From assembly GCA_040508515.1 (NCBI GenBank), contig JBEVMS010000244.1, forward strand, positions 1-14,812: a DNA stretch of 14,812 bases. The letters run 5' to 3'. Shown here one piece after another: positions 8,401 through 14,169 of the stretch. The first letter of the stretch is position 1. Every line of letters begins with the position of its first letter. Below the pieces are notes generated by a model, which was not told where the DNA came from, did not search any database, and saw only the letters and a program-made list of their open reading frames with translations. Origin of the DNA: JBEVMS01 sp040508515 (GTDB lineage: Bacteria > Pseudomonadota > Gammaproteobacteria > Xanthomonadales > Rhodanobacteraceae). The position numbers and the translations under genes are program-made.

Positions 8401-9255
8401 GATCGCGTAGTCGATCTGCTCGGCATGCTTGCGCCAGACGCCGTCGGCATCGGTGTAGGCACGCAGGCCTTCACTGCCCTCGATCACCGCCGCGTTGTCC
8501 TTGTACGCGGACAAGGTATGCGCGGGCGCATGCCGATGGGTGTTCTTGATCATGCCGAACAGGCTGTGTTCCTGCGCCTGGCCGTCGATCGCCCAACTGG
8601 CGTTGAACACCTTGTGCCGGCAATGCTCGGAGTTGGCCTGGGCGAACATGAAAAGCTCGGCGTCGGTCGGATCGCGACCGAGCTCGGCGTAGCGTTCGGC
8701 TAGGTAGTCGATCTCATCCTCGGCCAGCGCCAGACCCAGTTCGCTGTTGGCGAGCGCCAGCGCGGCGCGTGGATCGGCGCCCAGCGCCACATGCCGCAGC
8801 GGACCGGGGCTGCCGGCCAGGAACAGGCCCTGCGCGTCGTCCAGCTTGCTCAGCACCGATTGGGTCATCGCATCGCACAGCACCGCCATCACCCCGGCGT
8901 GGCTGGGCTCGGACGGTTGTGGCAGACCGCTGACCAGCCAGGCCAGGCCACGCTCCACTCGGCGCACGCCGAAACCGGCGCCATGCAGAATATCGGTGGC
9001 CTTGCTCGACCACGGCGAGATGGTGCCCAAGCGCGGCACCACCCACAGCGAGGCGGGCTCCGGCGCGGCGTCCTTGGCTTCGAGCACCTCCAGCAAATGC
9101 TGGCGCTCTTCACCTTGCGGCGCGGCGTCGGTATCCAGGAAATAGACAAACCACGAAGCCTGCACCCGCGTACCACGATGCAGCGCATCGAGGCGGGCGT
9201 TGAGACGTTCGAGGCGGAACGGCGAGAGGGCGTTCTGCCCGTCGAGTGCGATCAT
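5395..9255 (-). CDS. purL: Phosphoribosylformylglycinamidine synthase, large single-chain form
   Basis: This enzyme catalyses the fourth step of purine synthesis: FGAR, glutamine and ATP give FGAM. The 1286 residues match the large gammaproteobacterial type (about 1295), which fuses synthase and glutaminase. In order: an N-terminal PurS-like domain (about 1-150) with GTISPWSSKATDI at 77-89; a linker with QANSEHCRHK at 206-215; the synthase core with VETHNHPTAIAP at 287-298 and the glycine-rich GAATGAGGEIRDEGATGRGA at 301-320; and a C-terminal class I glutaminase from about 1036 (VAVLREQGVNG, GGFSYGD). The glutaminase triad is intact: C1130 in GVCNGC, then H1251 and E1253 in HPERVF. The ATG has no clear Shine-Dalgarno sequence. 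TAGAAT at 9288-9293 (minus strand) is a plausible -10 box. It stands alone between dsbC and the glycosyltransferase operon. Confidence 0.98.
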   Translation of the reverse strand: MIALDGQNALSPFRLERLNARLDALHRGTRVQASWFVYFLDTDAAPQGEERQHLLEVLEAKDAAPEPASLWVVPRLGTISPWSSKATDILHGAGFGVRRVERGLAWLVSGLPQPSEPSHAGVMAVLCDAMTQSVLSKLDDAQGLFLAGSPGPLRHVALGADPRAALALANSELGLALAEDEIDYLAERYAELGRDPTDAELFMFAQANSEHCRHKVFNASWAIDGQAQEHSLFGMIKNTHRHAPAHTLSAYKDNAAVIEGSEGLRAYTDADGVWRKHAEQIDYAIKVETHNHPTAIAPWPGAATGAGGEIRDEGATGRGAKPKAGLTGFSVSDLRIPGHPQPWEVNRPLPPRMASAFEIMRDGPLGAAAFNNEFGRPCLGGYFRSFEMETGEAGLRRGYDKPIMLAGGLANIRRDDVQKRELKPGNKVIVLGGPAMLIGLGGGAASSVASGASSAELDFASVQRDNAEMERRAQQVIDACWSLGDANPIVSIHDVGAGGLSNAIPELLNDAGVGGVIDLSKIPCDDPSLSPMQVWSNESQERYVLAIGTDELAQFEAFCQRERCPYAVVGEATAERHLTVTDPRRQLAVIDLPMDVLFGKAPRMHREAKRVKPRIDLLPDLTGIGLDEALLRVLRLPTVGSKSFLITIGDRTVGGLNHRDPMVGPWQVPVADCAVTIADFDGYAGEAMAMAERAPVALLNSADAARLAVGEAITNLAAAPIASLSEVRMSANWMAAVNHPGEDTALFDAVRAVGMELCPALDISIPVGKDSLSMQTVWRDGEQAQRTVSPVSLVITGFARVTDVRRTLTPQLRTDKGDSQLWLIDLGAGRDRLGGSALMQVFNRGGGVPPDLDEVKRLKGLFELVQEANAAGLLLAYHDRSDGGAIVTLLEMAFAGHCGLEITLDGWADAALRALFNEELGAVLQIATANREPFEALLVKHGLSALSHRIGRPKEKLGIKLFSGGETLFKWNWSELFTAWNETSHAMQRLRDNPRSADAESEWRRDDADPGISPKLTFNPAEDVAAPYLNLGARPKVAVLREQGVNGQVEMAMAFTRAGFEAVDVHMSDLASGRIKLADFRGLAACGGFSYGDVLGAGRGWATSILYNDMLRAEFGGFFADTSKFALGVCNGCQMMSQLKDIIPGAQHWPKFLRNASEQYEARLATLEVLDSPSLLFKGMAGSRIPVAVAHGEGRVSFPQVCSPSKAGAAVRFVDNRGRPTEDYPLNPNGSPGGLAGFTAAEGRVTIMMPHPERVFRSVQLSWHPEKWGEDSPWMRMFRNARHWVG

Positions 9256-9391
9256 GCGGGGAACGGCGCTATGCGGTGAAAACGTTCATTCTAGCGCATG
9301 CGGCCCTCCGACGAATCGCCGCCGCACGCGCCAACGCCACAAGAACGGCCGTAAAGCCCGCGCCCAGGCCAATCTCAGAAGAAAAAGAGAT
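9256..9391 (-). promoter_or_regulatory. Probable purL promoter region
   Basis: Read on the minus strand, TAGAAT at 9293-9288 resembles a sigma70 -10 box; the hexamer 17 bases upstream (ATTCGT at 9316-9311) is a poor -35. Between the -10 box and the start codon lies the short palindrome TGAACGTTTTCA (about 9287-9276), loosely like a PurR operator. No terminator hairpin with a T-run was found after the dsbC stop, so read-through from dsbC into purL is possible. Confidence 0.35.
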
Positions 9392-10162
9392 TCAACCCGT
9401 TTTGCCCGCCGGCTTGGCGGACAACTGATCGAGCTTGGTACGCATCTGCTCGGGCGACAAGTAGCCGCCGATCATCGTGCCGTCCTCGGCCATCACCGAC
9501 GGCGTACCGCTGACGCCCAGGCGCACGCCCAGTTTGAACTGGTCGCGCACGGGGTTGGCGCATGTGGCCGGCTTGGGCGCGCGGCCGTTCATCGCATCGT
9601 CGAAGGCCTTGTTGCGATCGGACGCGCACCATACCGAGACCATCTCGGTGTAGGTTGCGGTGTCGCGCCCGGCCTCGTCGGTCACCCCTTCGCGCGGCCA
9701 GGCCAGGTATTGCACCGCGATGCCGGCCTTGTTGAGATCGGCGATGTGCTTGTGCAGTTCTTTGCAGTAGCCGCAGGTGACGTCGCTGAACACAGTGACG
9801 GTGTGCAACGGATTGGCCGGCGCGTAGACGATCCGCTGGGCGACCGGCACCTTGGCCAGCTCGGCTTTGCGAAAACCAGCCCAGGCGGTATCGGCCAAGT
9901 CTTTCTTGGCCGCCAGATCGACCAGACTGCCGTTCAACATGTACTTGCCATCACTGCTGACGTAGACCAGTTGGCCCGAGGCGATCACCTGGTAAAAGCC
10001 AGCCAACGGTGCCGGGCCGATCTGATCGATCTGCAACCCGGGCGCCAATTTCAGCACCGCCGCACGCACCGTTGCCTCCGCCGCCGGCGAGGGGGTTTCC
10101 GCAGCGATCGCGAGCGACGCACTGGCGCCCATCAGCAGGGTCAGAATCAGCTTCTTCAACAT
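9392..10162 (-). CDS. dsbC: Periplasmic thiol:disulfide interchange protein DsbC
   Basis: DsbC is a dimeric periplasmic isomerase that reshuffles wrong disulfides in exported proteins and is kept reduced by DsbD. The 256-residue protein has a signal peptide with basic start MLKK, a hydrophobic core and a likely cut after about residue 20-21 (AIAA-E). An N-terminal dimerisation domain (about 25-85) includes GFYQVIASGQLVYVSSDGKYML. The thioredoxin-fold domain carries the active site C130-GY-C133 in FSDVTCGYCKELHKHI. A second cysteine pair, C179 and C201, corresponds to the structural disulfide of the family, and T220-P221 is the cis-proline loop (GVSGTPS). GGAT precedes the ATG by 6 bases. It follows xerD by 93 bases on the same strand, the order known from E. 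coli xerD-dsbC-recJ, but here purL follows instead of recJ. Confidence 0.96.
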   Translation of the reverse strand: MLKKLILTLLMGASASLAIAAETPSPAAEATVRAAVLKLAPGLQIDQIGPAPLAGFYQVIASGQLVYVSSDGKYMLNGSLVDLAAKKDLADTAWAGFRKAELAKVPVAQRIVYAPANPLHTVTVFSDVTCGYCKELHKHIADLNKAGIAVQYLAWPREGVTDEAGRDTATYTEMVSVWCASDRNKAFDDAMNGRAPKPATCANPVRDQFKLGVRLGVSGTPSVMAEDGTMIGGYLSPEQMRTKLDQLSAKPAGKTG

Positions 10163-10255
10163 GAAATCATCCAGGGGATAGGCAGTGCGGCGGAAACGTC
10201 GATTCTGGCACAGCGCACCCGTGGCTTAGTTGAACACAGCACACGAATCGACGGC

Positions 10256-11185
10256 TCAGCCGCGCGGGTGATGCTGCGCGTGCAGACGCTTCAAGCCTTC
10301 CTTGGCGACCAGGGTGTAGATCTGGGTCGTGCTCAAGGCGCTGTGCCCCAACAGCATTTGCAACGCGCGCAGGTCCGCGCCGTGGTTGAGCAGATGCGTG
10401 GCGAACGAGTGCCGCAGCACATGCGGCGAAATATGCTGGGCATGGATGCCGATTTGTCTGCCATAGCGCTTGACCACCGTCCAGAACATCTGCCGGGTCA
10501 TACCCTCGCCGCGCTGGCTGAGAAACAACGCCAGCGGCTGGCGCCCTCGCGTCAGCTGCGGGCGCGCAAGCGCCAGATAAGCCTCGATCCGCGTCAACGC
10601 CTCTTCGCCCACCGGCACCAGCCGATCCTTGCCGCCCTTGCCGGTGATCCGCACCACGCCCTGGCGCGGATTGAAACCGGCCAGCGGCAGCTCGACCAGC
10701 TCGGACACGCGCAAGCCGGAGGCGTACATCAGCTCCAGCATCGCGCGATCGCGCAGGCCCAGCACGGTGTCGCTGTCGGGCGCTTCCAGCAGGCCAACGA
10801 TCTCGCGCTCGGCCAATGCCTTGGGCAGGCTACGGGTTATCCGCGGGCGCTCGATCAGCAAGCTCGGATCTTCAAACTGAGGCTGCTCGCGCACCTGGGC
10901 GGCGTAGAAGCGGCGAAACGCCGACTGCCGCCGCGCCATCGAACGCACCGAACCGCCCTGGCTACCGTGGAAGGCCGACAAATCCTCGCGTCCGGCGCTG
11001 CGCAACGTGCGTCCCCGCGGCGCCAGCCAGCGCGCCAACGCCTGCAGATCGCTGCGGTACGCTTCCAGCGTGCGCTTCGCCAGGCCATCCTCGGACCATA
11101 TCCGATCGAGGAAGCCTTCGATCACGGCATGTTCGGCCGCATCCAACGGCGGCGGCTGGTTAAGATGGGTAGGTTGATCGTGCAT
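10256..11185 (-). CDS. xerD: Site-specific tyrosine recombinase XerD
   Basis: XerD works with XerC at the dif site to resolve chromosome dimers at the septum under FtsK control. The protein is 309 residues from this ATG, against 298 in E. coli. The N-terminal SAM-like domain (about 20-105) includes TLEAYRSDLQALARWL at 39-54. The catalytic domain carries the full set of tyrosine recombinase residues: R159 (YASGLRVSEL), K183 (ITGKGGKDRLVP), H255 and R258 (HVLRHSFATHLL), H281 (LGHSALSTTQIY) and nucleophile Y290. The motifs and the dsbC neighbour favour XerD over XerC or a phage integrase. An upstream ATG at 11221 would add 12 residues; neither start has a strong Shine-Dalgarno sequence, and the shorter form fits the family better. 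It is divergent from the RDD gene, 61 bases apart. Confidence 0.95.
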   Translation of the reverse strand: MHDQPTHLNQPPPLDAAEHAVIEGFLDRIWSEDGLAKRTLEAYRSDLQALARWLAPRGRTLRSAGREDLSAFHGSQGGSVRSMARRQSAFRRFYAAQVREQPQFEDPSLLIERPRITRSLPKALAEREIVGLLEAPDSDTVLGLRDRAMLELMYASGLRVSELVELPLAGFNPRQGVVRITGKGGKDRLVPVGEEALTRIEAYLALARPQLTRGRQPLALFLSQRGEGMTRQMFWTVVKRYGRQIGIHAQHISPHVLRHSFATHLLNHGADLRALQMLLGHSALSTTQIYTLVAKEGLKRLHAQHHPRG

Positions 11186-11236
11186 GCGCCCGATGCTGGC
11201 GGTCGCCGGCGATCGACGCAAGCACCCCGCCCCAAC

Positions 11237-11240
11237 AAGG
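11237..11240 (+). promoter_or_regulatory. Shine-Dalgarno site deciding the start of the RDD gene
   Basis: AAGG stands 6 bases before the ATG at 11247. An in-frame ATG farther upstream at 11184 lies on top of the xerD start codon region and lacks such a site, so 11247 is preferred. Confidence 0.6.
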
Positions 11241-11246
11241 TTGCCG

Positions 11247-11750
11247 ATGAGCCTCGACCCGTGCCTCAGCCCGCTGGTGCCCTGCCCGTTATGGCGTCGC
11301 CTGCTGGCGTTGATCTACGACCTGCTGGCCATGCTGGCGATCGTGCTGGCTGTGGGTTACATCGCCCAGCGCGCCACCGGCGGCCAGTTGTTCGATCGCC
11401 GCGGCCAGGCGCTGACCTGGTGGTATCAACCGTTGCAAGGACTGATGCTGGCGCTCTACCTCGTGGCCTCCTGGCTGCGGGGCGGACAAACCCTGGGCAT
11501 GCGTCCGTGGCGACTGCGGCTGGTCGGGCGCGACGGCGGTCGGCCGCGCTGGTGGCAGGCGCTGATCCGCCTTGGGGTGATCGCCGCACCCCTGATGCTG
11601 CTGCCGCTGGCCGGTTGGCTAGGCTGGCGCGCAGCCTTGCTTGCCGCCTTAGCCGGCTGGGTGCTGTGGTTGGCGTGGGCGCTTTGCGACAAGCACCGCC
11701 GCAGCGTGCCGGATATCGCCGCCGGCACGCTACTGATCCGGCTCCCCTAA
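11247..11750 (+). CDS. RDD family membrane protein
   Basis: A 167-residue inner-membrane protein of the RDD family, named for conserved Arg and Asp residues. The first helix carries the family pattern: LWRRLLALIYDLLAML with R17/R18 and D25. A second hydrophobic segment (about 60-75, LQGLMLALYLVASW) leads to the cytoplasmic loop RGGQTLGMRPWRLRLV, which is characteristic of the family. Two more hydrophobic segments at about 105-145 precede the closing motif DKHRRSVPDIAAGT. RDD proteins have no single known function; some take part in ion or solute transport. The start is chosen from the AAGG site 6 bases upstream. It is divergent from xerD across 61 bases, so a shared bidirectional promoter region is likely, and it is followed by the depolymerase gene 93 bases downstream. 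Confidence 0.88.
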   Translation: MSLDPCLSPLVPCPLWRRLLALIYDLLAMLAIVLAVGYIAQRATGGQLFDRRGQALTWWYQPLQGLMLALYLVASWLRGGQTLGMRPWRLRLVGRDGGRPRWWQALIRLGVIAAPLMLLPLAGWLGWRAALLAALAGWVLWLAWALCDKHRRSVPDIAAGTLLIRLP

Positions 11751-11843
11751 GGAGCGCGCGGCGCAGCTAACTTGGTGCGTCGCAAAACTTTGTTGTCCAC
11801 CCGGTTACACTAAATGCTTCGCCCACTCTGCCGGGTAACGTTC

Positions 11844-13097
11844 ATGCTGTATCAGATTCACGAATGGCAACGCTCGATGCTCGGTCCGCTCAGCTACTGG
11901 GCGCAGGCCAACGCCCGGATGTTCAGCGACAACGGCAGCGCCTTCGCCCATGTGCCTGGCGCCGATCGCATCGCCGCCGGCTGCGAGCTGATGTATCGCC
12001 TGGGCAAGGAATACGAAAAACCCAGTTTTGGCATCACCTCCATCGTCAAGGACGAGCAGCAAGTAGCGATCGTCGAGCACGCGGTGGACAACAAGCCGTT
12101 TTGCACCTTGCGCCGCTTCAAGCGCTACAGCGACACGCCCAAGCTGGCGCAAACACTGCTCGATGAACCCTCGGTGCTGGTGGTCGCGCCACTGTCCGGC
12201 CATCATTCCACCTTGTTACGCGATACCGTGCGCACGCTGCTGCGCGACCACAAGGTGTACATCACCGATTGGGTTGATGCGCGCATGGTGCCGGCGGAAA
12301 GCGGACCGTTCGGGCTGGACGATTACATCGCCTACATCCAGGAATTCATCCGCCACATCGGCGCACAGCGGCTGCATGTGATCTCGGTCTGTCAGCCAAC
12401 CGTGCCGGTGCTGGCGGCAATCTCGCTCATGGCCGCACGCGGCGAACCGACCCCACGCAGCATGACCATGATGGGCGGCCCGATCGACCCGCGCCGCAGC
12501 CCCACCAGCGTCAACAATCTGGCCACTACGCAGCCGTTGTCCTGGTTCCAGGGCAACGTGATCCACACCGTGCCGTCCAACTACCCAGGCAGCGGCCGAC
12601 AGGTTTATCCGGGCTTTCTGCAACACGCCGGTTTCGTCGCGATGAATCCGGGTCGCCATGTGATGTCGCACTGGGATTTCTACGAAAACCTGCTGCGCGG
12701 CGACATGGACGACGCCGAATCGCACCGCAAGTTCTACGACGAATACAACGCCGTGCTGGACATGCCCGCCGAGTTTTACCTGGACACCATCGACAAGGTG
12801 TTCCAGCGCTTCCTGCTGCCCACCGGCCAGTGGGACGTGGCTGGCGAGCGCGTCGATCCGTCAGCCATCACGCACACCGCATTGCTGACCATCGAAGGCG
12901 AGCTGGACGACATCTCCGGCCTGGGCCAGACCGAGGCGGCACACGACCTGTGCAGCGGACTACCCGCCAAGCTGCGCCAGCATCAGGTGATCGCCGGCGC
13001 CGGCCACTACGGCATCTTCAGCGGCCGCCGCTGGCGCGAGACGGTCTACCCGCAAGTGCGCGACTTTATTCGCAAGTTTGACCGCGTAAGCAAGTAA
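11844..13097 (+). CDS. phaZ: Intracellular polyhydroxyalkanoate depolymerase (PhaZ1 type)
   Basis: This cytoplasmic alpha/beta hydrolase mobilises stored polyhydroxybutyrate granules. From this start the protein is 417 residues, near the 419 of the Ralstonia eutropha PhaZ1 model. Its catalytic residues fall at the same numbers known there: nucleophile C183 in HVISVCQPTVPV (a cysteine in place of the usual lipase-box serine), D355 in EGELDDISG and H388 in GAGHYGIFSG. Other conserved blocks are YQIHEWQRSMLGPLSYWA at 3-20, the PLSGHHSTLLRDTV oxyanion region at 116-129 and MMGGPIDPR at 209-217. An upstream in-frame ATG at 11814 would add ten residues, but it overlaps a possible -10 box (TACACT at 11806-11811) and would spoil the numbering match. 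The Shine-Dalgarno sequence is weak for both. No PHA synthase or phasin gene is in the window. Confidence 0.94.
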   Translation: MLYQIHEWQRSMLGPLSYWAQANARMFSDNGSAFAHVPGADRIAAGCELMYRLGKEYEKPSFGITSIVKDEQQVAIVEHAVDNKPFCTLRRFKRYSDTPKLAQTLLDEPSVLVVAPLSGHHSTLLRDTVRTLLRDHKVYITDWVDARMVPAESGPFGLDDYIAYIQEFIRHIGAQRLHVISVCQPTVPVLAAISLMAARGEPTPRSMTMMGGPIDPRRSPTSVNNLATTQPLSWFQGNVIHTVPSNYPGSGRQVYPGFLQHAGFVAMNPGRHVMSHWDFYENLLRGDMDDAESHRKFYDEYNAVLDMPAEFYLDTIDKVFQRFLLPTGQWDVAGERVDPSAITHTALLTIEGELDDISGLGQTEAAHDLCSGLPAKLRQHQVIAGAGHYGIFSGRRWRETVYPQVRDFIRKFDRVSK

Positions 13098-13103
13098 TTA
13101 GGG

Positions 13104-13140
13104 ACGGCTGATGGTTGTCCGCAGGGACAACTTCAGCCGT
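13104..13140 (+). terminator. Long hairpin after phaZ, likely terminator
   Basis: Seven bases beyond the depolymerase stop, ACGGCTGA and GTTGTCC (13104-13120) pair with GGACAAC and TCAGCCGT (13125-13140), giving 15 base pairs with a small 2:1 internal bulge and the tetraloop GCAG. The position and stability suit a terminator, but no T-run follows, so termination may be Rho-assisted or the hairpin may protect the 3' end. Confidence 0.5.
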
Positions 13141-13194
13141 AAGCGGCCTGCTCACCTTCTGATCGATCGGTGCAAACGGCTTTCGATCGCCTAC

Positions 13195-13430
13195 GGCGAC
13201 CGAGTCACTTTCTCTTGCGTGGCCAAGAGAAAGTAACCAAAAGAGAAGGCCACCCCACTTGGCGCTTGCCGGGCACGCCCCGCAAGTCCGTGATGGACGG
13301 CCGGGTTTTTCGACATGAATCCAGCCCTGACGAAAAAGGATCGGCGTCCCTGCCGATCCCCCTGCGGGCCTGATCGACCGCCCCTCACCGCCGCACAGGG
13401 GCTCGGTAAAAAGCAGCGCGCTTCCACAAC
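13195..13430. repeat. Multi-hairpin dispersed repeat of the Lysobacterales type
   Basis: This non-coding stretch has the look of a repeat common in Xanthomonas, Lysobacter, Dyella and relatives, often mis-annotated as small proteins. Its core is a perfect 11-bp inverted repeat, ACTTTCTCTTG/CAAGAGAAAGT (13207-13234), with a 6-base loop, followed by AACCAAAAGAGAAGG. Further hairpins follow: CTTGC-GGG/CCC-GCAAG at 13265-13286 around loop CACG, and GGATCGGC/GCCGATCC at 13338-13359 with a 6-base loop. Its minus strand reads peptides such as AVHHGLAGRARQAP and VAFSFGYF, which I recognise from many spurious database proteins of this order. The borders are approximate. It sits immediately upstream of the AT-richer insert. 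The assignment is from memory of such sequences, not a search. Confidence 0.65.
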
Positions 13431-13587
13431 TGCCAAAACCTATGGGCTTTGGCCAACGCTTTGCCTGCGTCTGGCATATTTCAGTCGGCTGACCCGATAC
13501 TTGTCTCTAGTTTGCCTTGCTCGTCCAGCTAGCAAAAAGCCAAATATCTACGTCTGCCGCGTCGCATTCCAAATGGATGCAAAAGCC
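13431..13587. other. AT-richer leader of the accessory gene
   Basis: Between the repeat and the HEPN-like gene, base composition drops clearly below that of the flanks. The open frame of the downstream gene extends back through this stretch and into the repeat (to an ATG at 13315), but the upstream part reads repeat sequence and is unlikely to be protein. The promoter probably lies here; CATATT at 13475-13480 and TATCTA at 13545-13550 are possible -10 boxes, without good -35 partners. Confidence 0.4.
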
Positions 13588-14169
13588 ATGACTGAGCCAA
13601 ACTACCAAGCCGAACTACTGCGTACCAATTACGTTGAGTCGACACCGGGTCAGCGCCTCCAGATTATCAAGCAAAGGCTGGGCATCAATCATCCTGCTGG
13701 GTGGAAGTACGATGACCGCGATCCTAATTTGATAGTCGCGCTCGTAACAGCGGTCGAAAGCTTCGCTCGCTGTTTGGTCCTTCATCAGCGAGCAAAAACT
13801 AAGGCTGGGCGTTCTGCTGCGTATCCAAACGTTAGGAATAAGAACCCTCAAAATCTAGTTTTGGAGTACCTCAAGGAGATGGGTCTTCCGCCGCCAAATG
13901 AATATTTTGGGGAACAGGATTGGCGTACTTTCTCTTATGCCGTTGAATACCGAAATCTGCTCGTGCACGAATGCACTTATCTAGGCCAGGACACATTGAT
14001 TGGTCTGGTACAAGCATGCCGCGCAATTCTCAATAAGCTGGCCCGCAGCAAGAATTTGCCTACTCCCTATCAACCGCGCGCAAAGAACCCGCGGAACGCG
14101 GCGATCACGCGCTCGACGCCGTCGTCGTCGATATCCAGGTGGGTGACCAGGCGTAGGGTCGGGAGGTAG
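13588..14169 (+). CDS. Hypothetical HEPN-like protein, low-GC accessory gene with 3' end fused into ltaE
   Basis: I do not recognise the family by name. From ATG 13588 the frame encodes 193 residues, of which about 1-162 look like a real protein. It is mostly helical: LIVALVTAVESFARCLVLHQ (48-67), NLVLEYLKEMGL (89-100), DWRTFSYAVEYRNLLVHECTYLG (111-133) and LIGLVQACRAILNKLAR (138-154). R122-N-L-L-V-H127 is the R-x4-H pattern of HEPN domains, many of which are RNases in toxin-antitoxin, abortive infection or CRISPR-linked systems; a nuclease role is inference. GC is about 45-52% in sampled 60-base lines, against above 60% around it. The last ~31 residues are antisense to ltaE, so the native end was probably lost. 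GGAT 9 bases upstream weakly supports this start; ATG 13573 is possible. No partner antitoxin gene is adjacent. Confidence 0.6.
   Translation: MTEPNYQAELLRTNYVESTPGQRLQIIKQRLGINHPAGWKYDDRDPNLIVALVTAVESFARCLVLHQRAKTKAGRSAAYPNVRNKNPQNLVLEYLKEMGLPPPNEYFGEQDWRTFSYAVEYRNLLVHECTYLGQDTLIGLVQACRAILNKLARSKNLPTPYQPRAKNPRNAAITRSTPSSSISRWVTRRRVGR

Noticed and set aside
9200..11770. An 856-codon open frame on the plus strand, antisense to the purL start, dsbC and xerD
   Set aside because: It is Arg/Gln/His/Ala-rich without family features and lies opposite three well-supported genes. GC-rich third positions remove stop codons from this antisense frame.
13191..13436. An 81-codon minus-strand frame over the repeat
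   Set aside because: It resembles many spurious database proteins that come from this repeat; stems dominate the sequence and no start signal is seen.
13315..13587. N-terminal extension of the accessory gene back to ATG 13315
   Set aside because: The extension reads through the hairpin repeat and gives the peptide seen in spurious repeat-derived proteins. The protein-like sequence begins only near 13573-13588.
13141..14069. The accessory interval as a complete insertion sequence or prophage fragment
   Set aside because: No transposase, integrase or matching terminal inverted repeats were found, and I could not identify a target-site duplication.
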